DNA of 47,881 bases from Porticoccaceae bacterium UBA4026 (GTDB lineage: Bacteria; Pseudomonadota; Gammaproteobacteria; Pseudomonadales; Porticoccaceae): assembly GCA_002382445.1 (NCBI GenBank), contig DGAQ01000037.1:9465-57345 (forward strand). Reading direction: 5' to 3'. A program made the translations under genes and the position numbers. Positions 33,941 to 42,281 of the stretch are shown here, piece by piece. The notes under the pieces were generated by a model that was not told the DNA's origin, ran no database searches, and saw only the letters and a program-made list of their open reading frames with translations. Within the stretch, counting starts at the first letter, position 1; each line of letters opens with the position of its first letter.

Positions 33941-35250
33941 CATTATCACCAGGGAGTTTTCCCACCGACCATCACGGCTGGAGCGAGCTTTTAACGCCTC
34001 GCCAAGCCCATGATTCGATTCAAGGCGCTCTTCGAGTGCCTTGGGTTGTTGTAGGAGCTGGCCTAACGGGACTGGCCTCTGCTCAACGTTTGGCAGAACT
34101 CCACCCAAACGACGAAGTCGTGCTTCTTGATGCTCGCCTTGTGGGTCAGGGCGCATCGGGCCGTAATTCTGGGTTTGCGGTTGCTGTTAGCCATTTTCCT
34201 GGCGCTTATAAGCCAGAGCACAAAGAAAGCTTTTCTCGAGTCAACCGCATTAACCAGGCGGGCCTTGATCTTTTGGGTCAGCAGATTAAATCTCAATCCA
34301 TTAACTGCCAGTGGGATGACAGCGGGTTTCATCATGGGGCGGCTGACCGAGCGTCGATCAAAGAACACAAACATTTCATTGATTATCTAAACGCCATGGG
34401 CGTTGAACATAATAGCCTTGATCAGGACGCGATGGAAAACCGTTTTGGCACCTCTTTATACAAGGCTGGAGTTCATGTAAAGCGCGGTGCGCTAATACAA
34501 CCAGCGGCTTTGGTGCGAGGACTGGCTGATAGACAACCAAAAAATGTCAGGCTCATTGAAAACTGTCCGGTCTTAAAGATCGAGCGCGGTAACCCCATCA
34601 CTCTGCAAATGTCTGGTGGCCAGATTAAAACCGACAAACTGGTGTTGGCAACAAATTATGAAGCACCGAAACTTGGTTTTTTACGCAGACACCTGATCGG
34701 CAGTACCCTGTCAGGGAGCTTTACCCGCACCCTCACTTCACAGGAGTTATCTACCCTTGGCAGTCACAAAACCTGGGGTATTATTTCTTTACATGGAGGT
34801 GGGGCGACTATAAGGCTAACCAAAGACGGACGCATATGTCTGCGTAACACGGCGGAATATAGTGGTGGCGCATTACTTTCCGCTCAAGCTTTACAGACAC
34901 GACAGGTTACCCACCGCCAAAGCTTTGAAAAACGGTTTCCACAGCTTGCGCATGTGCCCTTCGAATATGGTTGGTCTGGCGTCGAGGGCATTAGCGGCAA
35001 CGGTACAAATTTTTTTGGCCAGCAAAGTAAAAATATATATCTTGCCGGTGGTTACAATGGTTCGGGGGTTACTCGGGGCACTGCTTTTGGTCATGCGTTG
35101 GCAGAGTATGCCGGCGGCGGCCAGTCTGATTTAATTACCGACTGCCTTGGCTCAGCCACTGCCACCTGGCTACCACCACGACCCTTTCTAGATGTGGGTG
35201 CCATGTTAAAAATAAGCGCGCGGTTTAGAGGTGTGGGGCTAGACCGCTAA
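33937..35250 (+). CDS. FAD-dependent oxidoreductase of the DAO / gamma-glutamylputrescine-oxidase type (probable CTG start)
   Basis: A 437-residue flavoenzyme when read from CTG 33937. The dinucleotide motif VVVGAGLTGLASAQRLAEL, the GQGASGRNSGFAVAV flavin loop and the C-terminal IYLAGGYNGSGVTRGTAFG are typical of DAO enzymes (GabB/PuuB relatives) that oxidise amines or N-substituted amino acids. The first GTG in frame (34036) would cut into the FAD motif with only three residues before it. Upstream in frame lies sequence of this family (LSPGSFPTDHHGWSELL), so translation begins earlier. No ATG, GTG or TTG exists between the previous in-frame stop and 34036. CTG at 33937 overlaps the stop of the PQQ gene (CTGA) and has AGGGGG 7 bases before it. 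Confidence 0.85.
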   Translation: MTLSPGSFPTDHHGWSELLTPRQAHDSIQGALRVPWVVVGAGLTGLASAQRLAELHPNDEVVLLDARLVGQGASGRNSGFAVAVSHFPGAYKPEHKESFSRVNRINQAGLDLLGQQIKSQSINCQWDDSGFHHGAADRASIKEHKHFIDYLNAMGVEHNSLDQDAMENRFGTSLYKAGVHVKRGALIQPAALVRGLADRQPKNVRLIENCPVLKIERGNPITLQMSGGQIKTDKLVLATNYEAPKLGFLRRHLIGSTLSGSFTRTLTSQELSTLGSHKTWGIISLHGGGATIRLTKDGRICLRNTAEYSGGALLSAQALQTRQVTHRQSFEKRFPQLAHVPFEYGWSGVEGISGNGTNFFGQQSKNIYLAGGYNGSGVTRGTAFGHALAEYAGGGQSDLITDCLGSATATWLPPRPFLDVGAMLKISARFRGVGLDR

Positions 35251-35274
35251 TCATTCTCAATCAGGGTTTTGCTA

Positions 35275-36768
35275 TTACTGCCATTTTTTTAGTATCAATA
35301 ATCCGGCGACCATCAACAGTATGCCTAGCCCCAGCGCCCAAATACTGCCCGTTACACCTGCCACTATATAAGCGATAAGACTGCAGCTGCCGTTGAATAT
35401 GGCATAAGGGAACTGGGTTTTAACATGATCGATCTGGGTGCAACCCGCACCGGTAGCGGATAAGATTGTTGTATCTGAAATCGGCGAGCAATGGTCACCA
35501 AATAACCCGCCAGATAATACCGCCCCGATAGCCACATACATTGGCGCATCAAACTGATGTGCAATGGGAATAGTCAGGGGTATCAAAATGGCGTAGGTCC
35601 CCCAGGACGACCCTGTAGAAAAAGAGATAACACCGCCGACAACAAAAACGGCTGCGGGGATAAGATAGGCCGGCAACCTTCCGTCTATTAACGCAGAGAT
35701 ATAAGCAGGGGCACCAAGATCTTTGCCGACTGCGCCCAATGACCAGGCCAGAACAAGAATAATAAGGACAGTCACTACCTTGCTCATACTTTCTAAATAC
35801 AATGAAAATCCACCACTGAGCGAGCGCACCCCATAATACCGCATCAGCATAATTAAGATAATGGCTGCGCAGATATAACCCGTCGAGAGGGATGCCCGAA
35901 ACGCATTAGACGGCATATTCGCCATGTCCATCGGAAACCCCTGCGGCACCAGTAGAGAAAACATAATCACTAACATGCACCCAAGGGGTAGCCAGACCAT
36001 AATGGGTTTAGCTTTTTGCAAACTGGTCGTGGTCACCACCTCTGCCTCTAGGGTTTCGGCGCTTTCCATGACAATACCCTTAGCGCAATCTTCTTCAGCT
36101 TTTCGCATCGGCCCAAAATCCGCTTTTGCCATAATCACCACAGGGACCATAATCACCGCTAAGACAGAATAAAACTGAAAAGGCACCGCTTTTATATAGG
36201 CCAAGAATGCGCTCTCATCGATGCCCAAGTCTTTATATTCCTGAGATATTAGCCCTTGAGAGTAAAGGCCCCAGCCAATAAAAGGTATTAGAACTGCCAC
36301 CGGTGATGCGGTTGAGTCAATAATCCAAGCCAGCTTGGCACGGCTTATTTTTAAGCCATCAATAATCGGCCGAAATAACGGACCGACAATTAATGGCGTG
36401 CCAGAATCAGTAAAAAACAACAGGCAGCCACTCATCCATGTGGCGCTCTGGGCTTTTACCTTATTGGTAATGAATTGGGTCATCATGCTGGCAAATGCCG
36501 CTGCGCCGCCGGACTTTTCCATTAGACCCACAAGGCCGGCAACAAAAATCATTAACAGTAAAATACCCATATTGGCGCTGTTTGATGCTTGGGCAACCAA
36601 GTACTGCTCAAGCATGATACTCATGCCGGTAAATAGGTTGGGACCATTAAGCAGGAGCACCCCTGAGAACACACCAACAAATAAACCCAGTACCACATTG
36701 CGCGACCAAACAGACAAGACCAACGTAATTATCACTGGCGCGAGGGAGTAAAGACCTATTTCCGGCAT
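35275..36768 (-). CDS. NhaC-family Na+/H+ antiporter
   Basis: A polytopic inner-membrane protein (497 residues, about 11-13 helices) of the NhaC/ion transporter family. It includes the pseudo-repeat region FTDSGTPLIVGPLFRPIIDGLKISRAKLAWIIDSTASPVAVLIPFIGWG and the C-terminal half FSTGSSWGTYAILIPLTIPIA and GGLFGDHCSPISDTTILSATGAGC, the signature region of NhaC. The role is Na+ extrusion or exchange of a malate/lactate-like organic anion; some members of the family are amino-acid exchangers. ATG 36768 gives MPEIGLYSLAP; the upstream ATG 36807 would add 13 residues and has no ribosome site. It is convergent with the DAO oxidase and divergent from the isoaspartyl peptidase. Confidence 0.92.
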   Translation of the reverse strand: MPEIGLYSLAPVIITLVLSVWSRNVVLGLFVGVFSGVLLLNGPNLFTGMSIMLEQYLVAQASNSANMGILLLMIFVAGLVGLMEKSGGAAAFASMMTQFITNKVKAQSATWMSGCLLFFTDSGTPLIVGPLFRPIIDGLKISRAKLAWIIDSTASPVAVLIPFIGWGLYSQGLISQEYKDLGIDESAFLAYIKAVPFQFYSVLAVIMVPVVIMAKADFGPMRKAEEDCAKGIVMESAETLEAEVVTTTSLQKAKPIMVWLPLGCMLVIMFSLLVPQGFPMDMANMPSNAFRASLSTGYICAAIILIMLMRYYGVRSLSGGFSLYLESMSKVVTVLIILVLAWSLGAVGKDLGAPAYISALIDGRLPAYLIPAAVFVVGGVISFSTGSSWGTYAILIPLTIPIAHQFDAPMYVAIGAVLSGGLFGDHCSPISDTTILSATGAGCTQIDHVKTQFPYAIFNGSCSLIAYIVAGVTGSIWALGLGILLMVAGLLILKKWQ

Positions 36769-36896
36769 AGAATGCTCATTTATAAAGTACTTGCTGGAGA
36801 ATAGCATTTTAGAAGTTTAATAGGTGTAGCAATTGGTAGTTATAAAAACCTATCGACAGACTTGGTGTTATGATTGACGAAAAGGTAGCCTTCGTT

Positions 36897-37967
36897 ATGG
36901 ATATAACACCAAGATTAAACTTATCTTCACTTCAACTATGGCTGTTGGCGCTGATTTTTAGTGTGGCGCTGGGCACGTCGGCTAATCTTGTAGCCGCAGA
37001 CAAACACGCCGTTGCTATCGTTATTCATGGCGGCGCCGGTACCATCAGAAAAGAGTTAATGAGCCCCGATCTTGAAGCTGAATATCGAGCCGTTTTGACT
37101 AAGGCTATTGTGACTGGTCATAAGGTTTTAACCTCGGGGGGTTCCAGTCGAGATGCGATTATTGCCGCCATTACCCTTATGGAAGATTCTCCCCTGTTTA
37201 ATGCCGGTCATGGTGCGGTATTTAACCATGAGGGCAATATTGAGTTAGATGCGTCCATTATGGAGGGGCGCACCCTTAACGCTGGTGCTGTTGCCGCACT
37301 GACTCGGATTAAAAGCCCTATTCGTCTGGCTAACTCAGTGCTGGATAATTCACCCCACGTAATGCTAGTGGGGGCAGGGGCTGAGGTGTTTGCCCAGCAG
37401 CAGGGTTTTGACTTGGTTTCAAATGATTACTTTAAAACTGACCGTCGACGGCTACAGTTGGAGCGTATTATTGCTCAAGAGCAGGCCGTGGCTATGTTGC
37501 CAGCAAGCTCTGATTTGCTGTTAATAAAATACCAGTTTGATGAGAAAAAGTTAGGTACGGTAGGCGCGGTGGCTATTGACCAAAGAGGTGATATTGCCGC
37601 TGGAACCTCCACGGGTGGAATGACGAACAAACGTTTTGGCCGGGTTGGTGATGCGCCAATTATTGGTGCCGGAACCTATGCCGATAATGAGTCCTGTGGT
37701 ATTTCAGCTACGGGCCATGGCGAGTATTTTATTCGTGCTGTAGTCGCCCATGACATTTGTGCACGCATGGCTTACAAAGGTATTTCTTTGCAACAGGCCC
37801 AAGACGAGGTGGTACAGGACAAATTGGTGGAAATGGGCGGATCGGGCGGCGTCGTGGGTATCGATAAGGATGCTAACGTGGCTTTTTCATTTAATTCACT
37901 GGGTATGTACCGCGCATCCATAGACAAGCGTGGCGACTTAGTGGTGAAAATTTTTAAACAGAATTAA
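36897..37967 (+). CDS. Exported isoaspartyl peptidase / L-asparaginase (Ntn hydrolase, type III)
   Basis: A 356-residue Ntn-hydrolase precursor of the plant-type asparaginase family (IaaA/EcAIII). It begins with a signal peptide (hydrophobic core LWLLALIFSVALG, then NLVAADK), so it acts in the periplasm, unlike cytoplasmic E. coli IaaA. VIHGGAGTIR and FNAGHGAVFNHEG are conserved. Autocleavage should occur before Thr in KKLGTVGAVAID (residue 221 from this start), which becomes the nucleophile; GRVGDAPIIGAGTYAD forms the substrate pocket. It releases Asp from beta-aspartyl dipeptides or hydrolyses Asn. ATG 36897 has AAGG 11 bases upstream; ATG 36870 is possible. Its stop TAA abuts the next gene. 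Confidence 0.93.
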   Translation: MDITPRLNLSSLQLWLLALIFSVALGTSANLVAADKHAVAIVIHGGAGTIRKELMSPDLEAEYRAVLTKAIVTGHKVLTSGGSSRDAIIAAITLMEDSPLFNAGHGAVFNHEGNIELDASIMEGRTLNAGAVAALTRIKSPIRLANSVLDNSPHVMLVGAGAEVFAQQQGFDLVSNDYFKTDRRRLQLERIIAQEQAVAMLPASSDLLLIKYQFDEKKLGTVGAVAIDQRGDIAAGTSTGGMTNKRFGRVGDAPIIGAGTYADNESCGISATGHGEYFIRAVVAHDICARMAYKGISLQQAQDEVVQDKLVEMGGSGGVVGIDKDANVAFSFNSLGMYRASIDKRGDLVVKIFKQN

Positions 37968-37982
37968 ATGGATAGGGAAAGC

Positions 37983-38912
37983 ATGACATCACAACAAGAT
38001 TACGCGATTGGAATCCCCGGGAAACCATGGGGAAAAGAAGATAAAGCAGTTTGGCTAAGCCAGCAAACTATTAAGCGATCGTACCGGCAACAGGTAGTGG
38101 CTAAGGTCAAAAAAATAGGGCAGGACTTGTCAGAGTTACTCGTTGTCGAGCAATATGGCGCCCTATCTTATGACCCAGATACTTACACCCTTTGGGTGAT
38201 TAAAACGAGACATTGGCAAGACCATAAACCCACCGTATTAATTACAGGTGGTGTACATGGTTATGAAACTAGTGGTGTACAAGGCGCGCTTAGATTTGTT
38301 GAGACTACATTGGGTTTTTACGCCGACACTTATAATTTTGTTGTCGCACCCTGCATTAGCCCATGGGCATATGAAACGATTAATCGCTGGAACCCCAGCA
38401 CTATTGACCCCAATCGGTCGTTTAAATCGGATACTGCGGTAGAGGAGGCCAGCAACATTATGAGCTATGTTAAAGGCCTCAATGTGCCTATTCTGGCCCA
38501 TCTTGATCTGCACGAAACAACCGACACTGACAACTCTGAATTTAGACCAGCGCTGGAGGCACGTGATGCTGTTGAGCAGGAGTTATGGGAAATTCCCGAT
38601 GGTTTTTACGGTGTGGGTGATAGCGATAACCCAGTGCCGGACTTTCAAAAAGCGATTATTGATGCCGTTGAAAAAGTTACGCATATAGCGCCATCGGATG
38701 AAAACAACTATTTAATTGGTGCTAAAACAGAGCAGCGGGGTGTGATTAATTACCCTATTAAAGGTCTTGGGTTGTGCGCAGGCTTTACTGACGCAGCCTT
38801 TGTTACTACCACCGAAGTTTACCCAGACAGTCCAAGGGTTGATGATGAAAATTGCATCATGGCGCAGGTTGCGGCGGTTAAGGGTGCCCTGGATTACCTC
38901 AAAACGATCTAA
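37983..38912 (+). CDS. M14-family succinylglutamate desuccinylase/aspartoacylase-like hydrolase
   Basis: A zinc-dependent carboxypeptidase-fold enzyme of 309 residues. The metal ligands are visible: His and Glu of GGVHGYETSG (His92, Glu95) and His177 in HLDLHETTD. IDPNRSF matches the substrate-binding NR motif of the M14 and AstE/AspA groups, and TTEVYP supplies the likely catalytic Glu. AstE and aspartoacylase split N-acyl amino acids into acid and amino acid, so a deacylase or carboxypeptidase role is likely. ATG 37968, directly after the TAA of the isoaspartyl peptidase, is an alternative start; ATG 37983 has AGGGA 4 bases before it. The two genes are clearly one transcription unit. Confidence 0.9.
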   Translation: MTSQQDYAIGIPGKPWGKEDKAVWLSQQTIKRSYRQQVVAKVKKIGQDLSELLVVEQYGALSYDPDTYTLWVIKTRHWQDHKPTVLITGGVHGYETSGVQGALRFVETTLGFYADTYNFVVAPCISPWAYETINRWNPSTIDPNRSFKSDTAVEEASNIMSYVKGLNVPILAHLDLHETTDTDNSEFRPALEARDAVEQELWEIPDGFYGVGDSDNPVPDFQKAIIDAVEKVTHIAPSDENNYLIGAKTEQRGVINYPIKGLGLCAGFTDAAFVTTTEVYPDSPRVDDENCIMAQVAAVKGALDYLKTI

Positions 38913-39014
38913 AAGAGCGCGACAAACCTTAGATAAACTGTCGTTGATTGAATAGGGGTAATCCCTATAAACAGTGCCCAAGGATAGCAACTCATTTAAG
39001 AAAGGAATATACAG

Positions 39015-39485
39015 ATGGCTATATCGTTAAAGATTAATGGTGAAAAGCATCAGGTAGATGCAGATCCAGATACCCCTTTACTATGGGCCATCAGAGACCA
39101 CCTTGATATGACCGGCACCAAATTTGGTTGTGGTATTGCCAGTTGCGGAGCATGCACCGTTCATTTAAATGGTCAGGCAGTACGTTCCTGCGTGTTGCCT
39201 ATAAGCGTCATTGGTGACCAAGAAATAACCACTATCGAAGGGTTAAGCTCAAGAGAAGGTAAGGCAATTCAGGCTGCCTGGGATGAGTTGGCGGTTGTGC
39301 AATGTGGCTACTGCCAGTCGGGACAAATTATGTCGGCGACAGCTTTATTAGAAAATAATGCCTCGCCCAATGACGCTGATATTGATGCCGCCTTGTCTGG
39401 TAATATTTGCCGATGTTCGACCTACACACGGATACGTGCTGCGGTGAAACATGCCTCGCAAACTATTAGCGTCAAGGAGGTTTGA
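39015..39485 (+). CDS. IorA-type [2Fe-2S] subunit of a molybdenum hydroxylase
   Basis: The 156-residue electron-transfer subunit of a xanthine-oxidase-family enzyme of the isoquinoline 1-oxidoreductase type. The first, plant-ferredoxin-like cluster is held by Cys39, Cys44, Cys47 and Cys59 (GCGIASCGACTVHLNG); the second by Cys97, Cys100, Cys132 and Cys134 (CGYCQSG, GNICRCSTYTRIR). It passes electrons from the molybdopterin subunit encoded next, 3 bp downstream. AAAGGA lies 8 bases before the ATG. No FAD subunit is encoded nearby, as expected for Ior-type enzymes, which give electrons to cytochrome c or quinone. Confidence 0.94.
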   Translation: MAISLKINGEKHQVDADPDTPLLWAIRDHLDMTGTKFGCGIASCGACTVHLNGQAVRSCVLPISVIGDQEITTIEGLSSREGKAIQAAWDELAVVQCGYCQSGQIMSATALLENNASPNDADIDAALSGNICRCSTYTRIRAAVKHASQTISVKEV

Positions 39486-39488
39486 GCC

Positions 39489-41672
39489 ATGAGAGATATA
39501 AAAGAGTCCAACACCTCTGATGTGACGTCGATTTCCCGTCGAGTTTTTTTCAAGAAGAGTGCAACTATAGGGGCTGGTTTCACCCTTGCAATGACCTTGC
39601 CTGGCTGTGTTGCTTTTGAATCTAATCTCAACGCGGTCAGTGGCGAGCTTACGGCAAATGCTTTTGTGCGTATTAGCCCAGACAACGCCGTTACTATTAT
39701 AATCAAGCATATTGAGTTTGGGCAGGGTACCTTCACTGGTCTTGCCACCATTGCAGCTGAAGAGATGGATGCTGATTGGGGTCAAATTGTTTCTGAGGCA
39801 GCGCCGGCTAACAGAAAACTGTATGCCAACTTACATTGGGGTACTCAAGGCACTGGTGGTAGCACCGCTATCGCCAATTCCTACATGCAAATGCGCGAAG
39901 CTGGCGCCAGTGCGCGCTATATGTTGGTTGCTGCTGCAGCCCAAAGGTGGAGTGTACCCGTTGATCAAATAACGGTGAGCAAAGGCATTGTTTCTCACCA
40001 AAGCGGTGTGTCGGCGAGTTTTGGCGAGTTGGCTGAGGCGGCGAGTAACCAGTCAGTGCCTAAAAAAGTGTATTTAAAAGACCCCAAAGATTTTACTTTA
40101 ATCGGTCGGGATAACCTATCTCGTAAAGACCTAGGAAAAACCGATGGCACCGCTATTTTCACCCAAGATGTAAAACTACCTGGCATGCTAACCGCGCTGG
40201 TCGCTCACCCACCTCGTTTCGGCGCCAAGGTTAAATCCTTCTCTGATAAGAAAGCTAAGGCGTTAAACGGCGTGGTTAATGTCGTGGAAATTCCCAGCGG
40301 CGTTGCCGTGATCGCCGATACATTTTGGAACGCTAAAAAGGGCCGCGATGCGCTGGTCATTGATTGGGACTTTAGCAAGGCAATGACGGAGAGTTCTGCG
40401 CAACAAATGCAGCGATATCGTGAGGCTGGCAACGAAGATGGACTGACAGCACATACCCAGGGAGACTTAGGCGAGGCTTTTAAAGGTGCCGTCAAGATCG
40501 TCGAGGCAGACTATGAATTTCCCTATCTAGCACATGCCACTATGGAACCAATGAATTGTGTCGTTCAGATTACCGACGACGGGGTGGAGGTGTGGAACGG
40601 ATCGCAGTCTCCCACAGGGGATCAGCTTGGTATAGCAGCGGCCTTATGGATGTTGCCGGGGAACGTTAAGGTCAACACCCTGTTCGCCGGTGGTAGTTTT
40701 GGTCGCCGGGCAAATAAAAATGCTGATTATGTTGTTGAAACGGCACTCATCGCTAAAGAGCACGGTCAATCCGTGCCAATAAAATTAGTGTGGACACGCG
40801 AGGATGACACTAATTCAGGCTATTTCCGTCCCATGTATTTGCATAAATTACGGGCGGGCTTAGATAGCAACGGAAAGATTATTGCGTGGCAACATAAAAT
40901 TATTGGGCAGTCGGTCATGTCTGATTCTGTCTATGCGGCGTTTATTAAAAATGGCATCGATGGTTCCTCGGTTGAGGGTGCAACTAGTTTACCTTATAGC
41001 ATTCCCAATTTTGAGGTGAAGCTCAACACTGTTGAATCTCAGGTGCCTGTCCTATGGTGGCGCAGTGTGGGTTCAACCCATACCGCCTATTCCACGGAAG
41101 TATTTATGGACGAGCTAGCCGCGGCGGCAGGCCAAGATCCCGTGGCATTTCGCCGCGCCCATTTAGGTGATGACCCTCGTTATAAGGCTGTCCTGGATTT
41201 GGTTATCGAGAAGTCAGGTTGGGACAATGCTTTGCCCGATGGAAAGTCGAGAGGTGTAGCGATCCACAAGTCATTTGGCTCCTATGTTGCCCAGGTGGCT
41301 GAACTTGTCTTGGATCACAAAGGTGGGTACAAAGTCGACAAGGTTGTTTGTGCAGTTGATTGTGGAGTCGCGATCAACCCCGATATTATTAGGGCGCAAA
41401 TGGAGGGAGGCATCGGTTACGGTCTATCGCCAGCTCTGATGAGTGAAATTACCATTGACAATGGTGCTGTGGTTGAAAGTAATTTTGATACTCATAGGGT
41501 GGTGCGAATGAGAGATATGCCTGGGGTTGATGTGCATATTATAGCCTCTTCAGAGCCACCAACAGGTGTTGGCGAACCAGCAACACCTGTTATTGCCCCG
41601 GCGGTCGCTAATGCCTTGTTTGCGCACTCAGGCAAAGCAAGACACAAATTGCCGCTTGGACAAAAGGTCTAG
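39489..41672 (+). CDS. IorB-type molybdopterin-binding subunit, Tat-exported
   Basis: The 727-residue catalytic subunit. A twin-arginine leader (SRRVFFKKSATIGAGFTLAM) followed by PGC at about residue 40 suggests folded export through Tat with the IorA subunit, perhaps with lipid attachment at the Cys. The two halves of the xanthine-dehydrogenase large subunit are present: GQGTFTGLATIAAEEMDADW, LHWGTQGTGGSTAI, FPYLAHATMEPMNCV, GSFGRRANKNADYVVE and the C-terminal GVGEPATPVIAPAVANAL, with Glu of the last motif as the likely catalytic base. Substrates in this family include N-heterocycles and aldehydes. It is 3 bp after iorA. Confidence 0.92.
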   Translation: MRDIKESNTSDVTSISRRVFFKKSATIGAGFTLAMTLPGCVAFESNLNAVSGELTANAFVRISPDNAVTIIIKHIEFGQGTFTGLATIAAEEMDADWGQIVSEAAPANRKLYANLHWGTQGTGGSTAIANSYMQMREAGASARYMLVAAAAQRWSVPVDQITVSKGIVSHQSGVSASFGELAEAASNQSVPKKVYLKDPKDFTLIGRDNLSRKDLGKTDGTAIFTQDVKLPGMLTALVAHPPRFGAKVKSFSDKKAKALNGVVNVVEIPSGVAVIADTFWNAKKGRDALVIDWDFSKAMTESSAQQMQRYREAGNEDGLTAHTQGDLGEAFKGAVKIVEADYEFPYLAHATMEPMNCVVQITDDGVEVWNGSQSPTGDQLGIAAALWMLPGNVKVNTLFAGGSFGRRANKNADYVVETALIAKEHGQSVPIKLVWTREDDTNSGYFRPMYLHKLRAGLDSNGKIIAWQHKIIGQSVMSDSVYAAFIKNGIDGSSVEGATSLPYSIPNFEVKLNTVESQVPVLWWRSVGSTHTAYSTEVFMDELAAAAGQDPVAFRRAHLGDDPRYKAVLDLVIEKSGWDNALPDGKSRGVAIHKSFGSYVAQVAELVLDHKGGYKVDKVVCAVDCGVAINPDIIRAQMEGGIGYGLSPALMSEITIDNGAVVESNFDTHRVVRMRDMPGVDVHIIASSEPPTGVGEPATPVIAPAVANALFAHSGKARHKLPLGQKV

Positions 41673-41717
41673 CATCCCATAACAAGGCATTAACGGTATT
41701 GCGCGAATTTGGGGAGA

Positions 41718-42068
41718 TCAGAGTTTAATGTCGAAGTGTTTGACCACAGCTTCTTTGATTTCCCAGGTGCCTTCAAACCCAGCTTCCACCACAAAAGCAT
41801 CACCGGGCCCAACGTTCAAGGGCTCTTTACCCTCTGGCGTAATGATAATTCTACCTTCTATTATATGGACAAACTCATACGCTGAATACGTTGCGTGATA
41901 GGTTCCGGGAGTTGCGGTCCAGACGCCAGAAATCATACTGCCATCATTGGATGTATGGAGTATCCAAGTTTTCATGGTAGGGCGACCCTCGATAACTTTC
42001 CAGCCTTCTAGATCTTCACAGATCACCTCAGTCGATTGTTGGTTGTCGAGTTTAAATAAATGTTTCAT
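41718..42068 (-). CDS. Cupin-domain protein (DUF861/EutQ-like)
   Basis: A 116-residue single-domain cupin. It matches the cupin_3 (DUF861) pattern: GVWTATPGTYHATYSAYEFVHIIEGRIIITPEGKEPLNVGPGDAFVVEAGFEGTWEI spans both cupin motifs. The group includes ureidoglycine aminohydrolase-like and EutQ-like proteins, and is often encoded near DAO-type amine oxidases, like the one at 33937-35250. The metal-binding set is thin (His in motif 1 and Glu), so metal use is uncertain. AGGA is 8 bases before the ATG. It is convergent with iorB. Confidence 0.85.
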   Translation of the reverse strand: MKHLFKLDNQQSTEVICEDLEGWKVIEGRPTMKTWILHTSNDGSMISGVWTATPGTYHATYSAYEFVHIIEGRIIITPEGKEPLNVGPGDAFVVEAGFEGTWEIKEAVVKHFDIKL

Positions 42069-42181
42069 TTTTAGAGTCCTATTATCTGTGGTTGTAATGT
42101 TTTTTTATGTTATCTTTCATTCGTGGGTAAACAAAAAGTTGCCTGAATATCCACTAATTAGACAAATATGGTAGTTGCATT

Positions 42182-42189
42182 GATATAAT
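42182..42189 (+). promoter_or_regulatory. Extended -10 promoter of the PDZ protein gene
   Basis: TGATATAAT at 42181-42189 (TG, one base, TATAAT) lies 93 bp upstream of the PDZ protein ATG. TAGACA at 42159-42164 is a weak -35 at 19 bp. The site is in a 213-bp spacer between divergent genes. Confidence 0.35.
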
Positions 42190-42281
42190 TTTAGCTACGC
42201 TTAAGGTTGATTCTTAGACTTGCAACCTCAAGTATAGGTATTGCTAAACGAAAAATAAATAATTATAAAAGGGTTTTATCT

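Noticed and set aside
34036..35250. GTG at 34036 as the start of the DAO-type oxidoreductase
   Set aside because: It would leave only three residues before the FAD motif and discard upstream in-frame sequence that fits the family.
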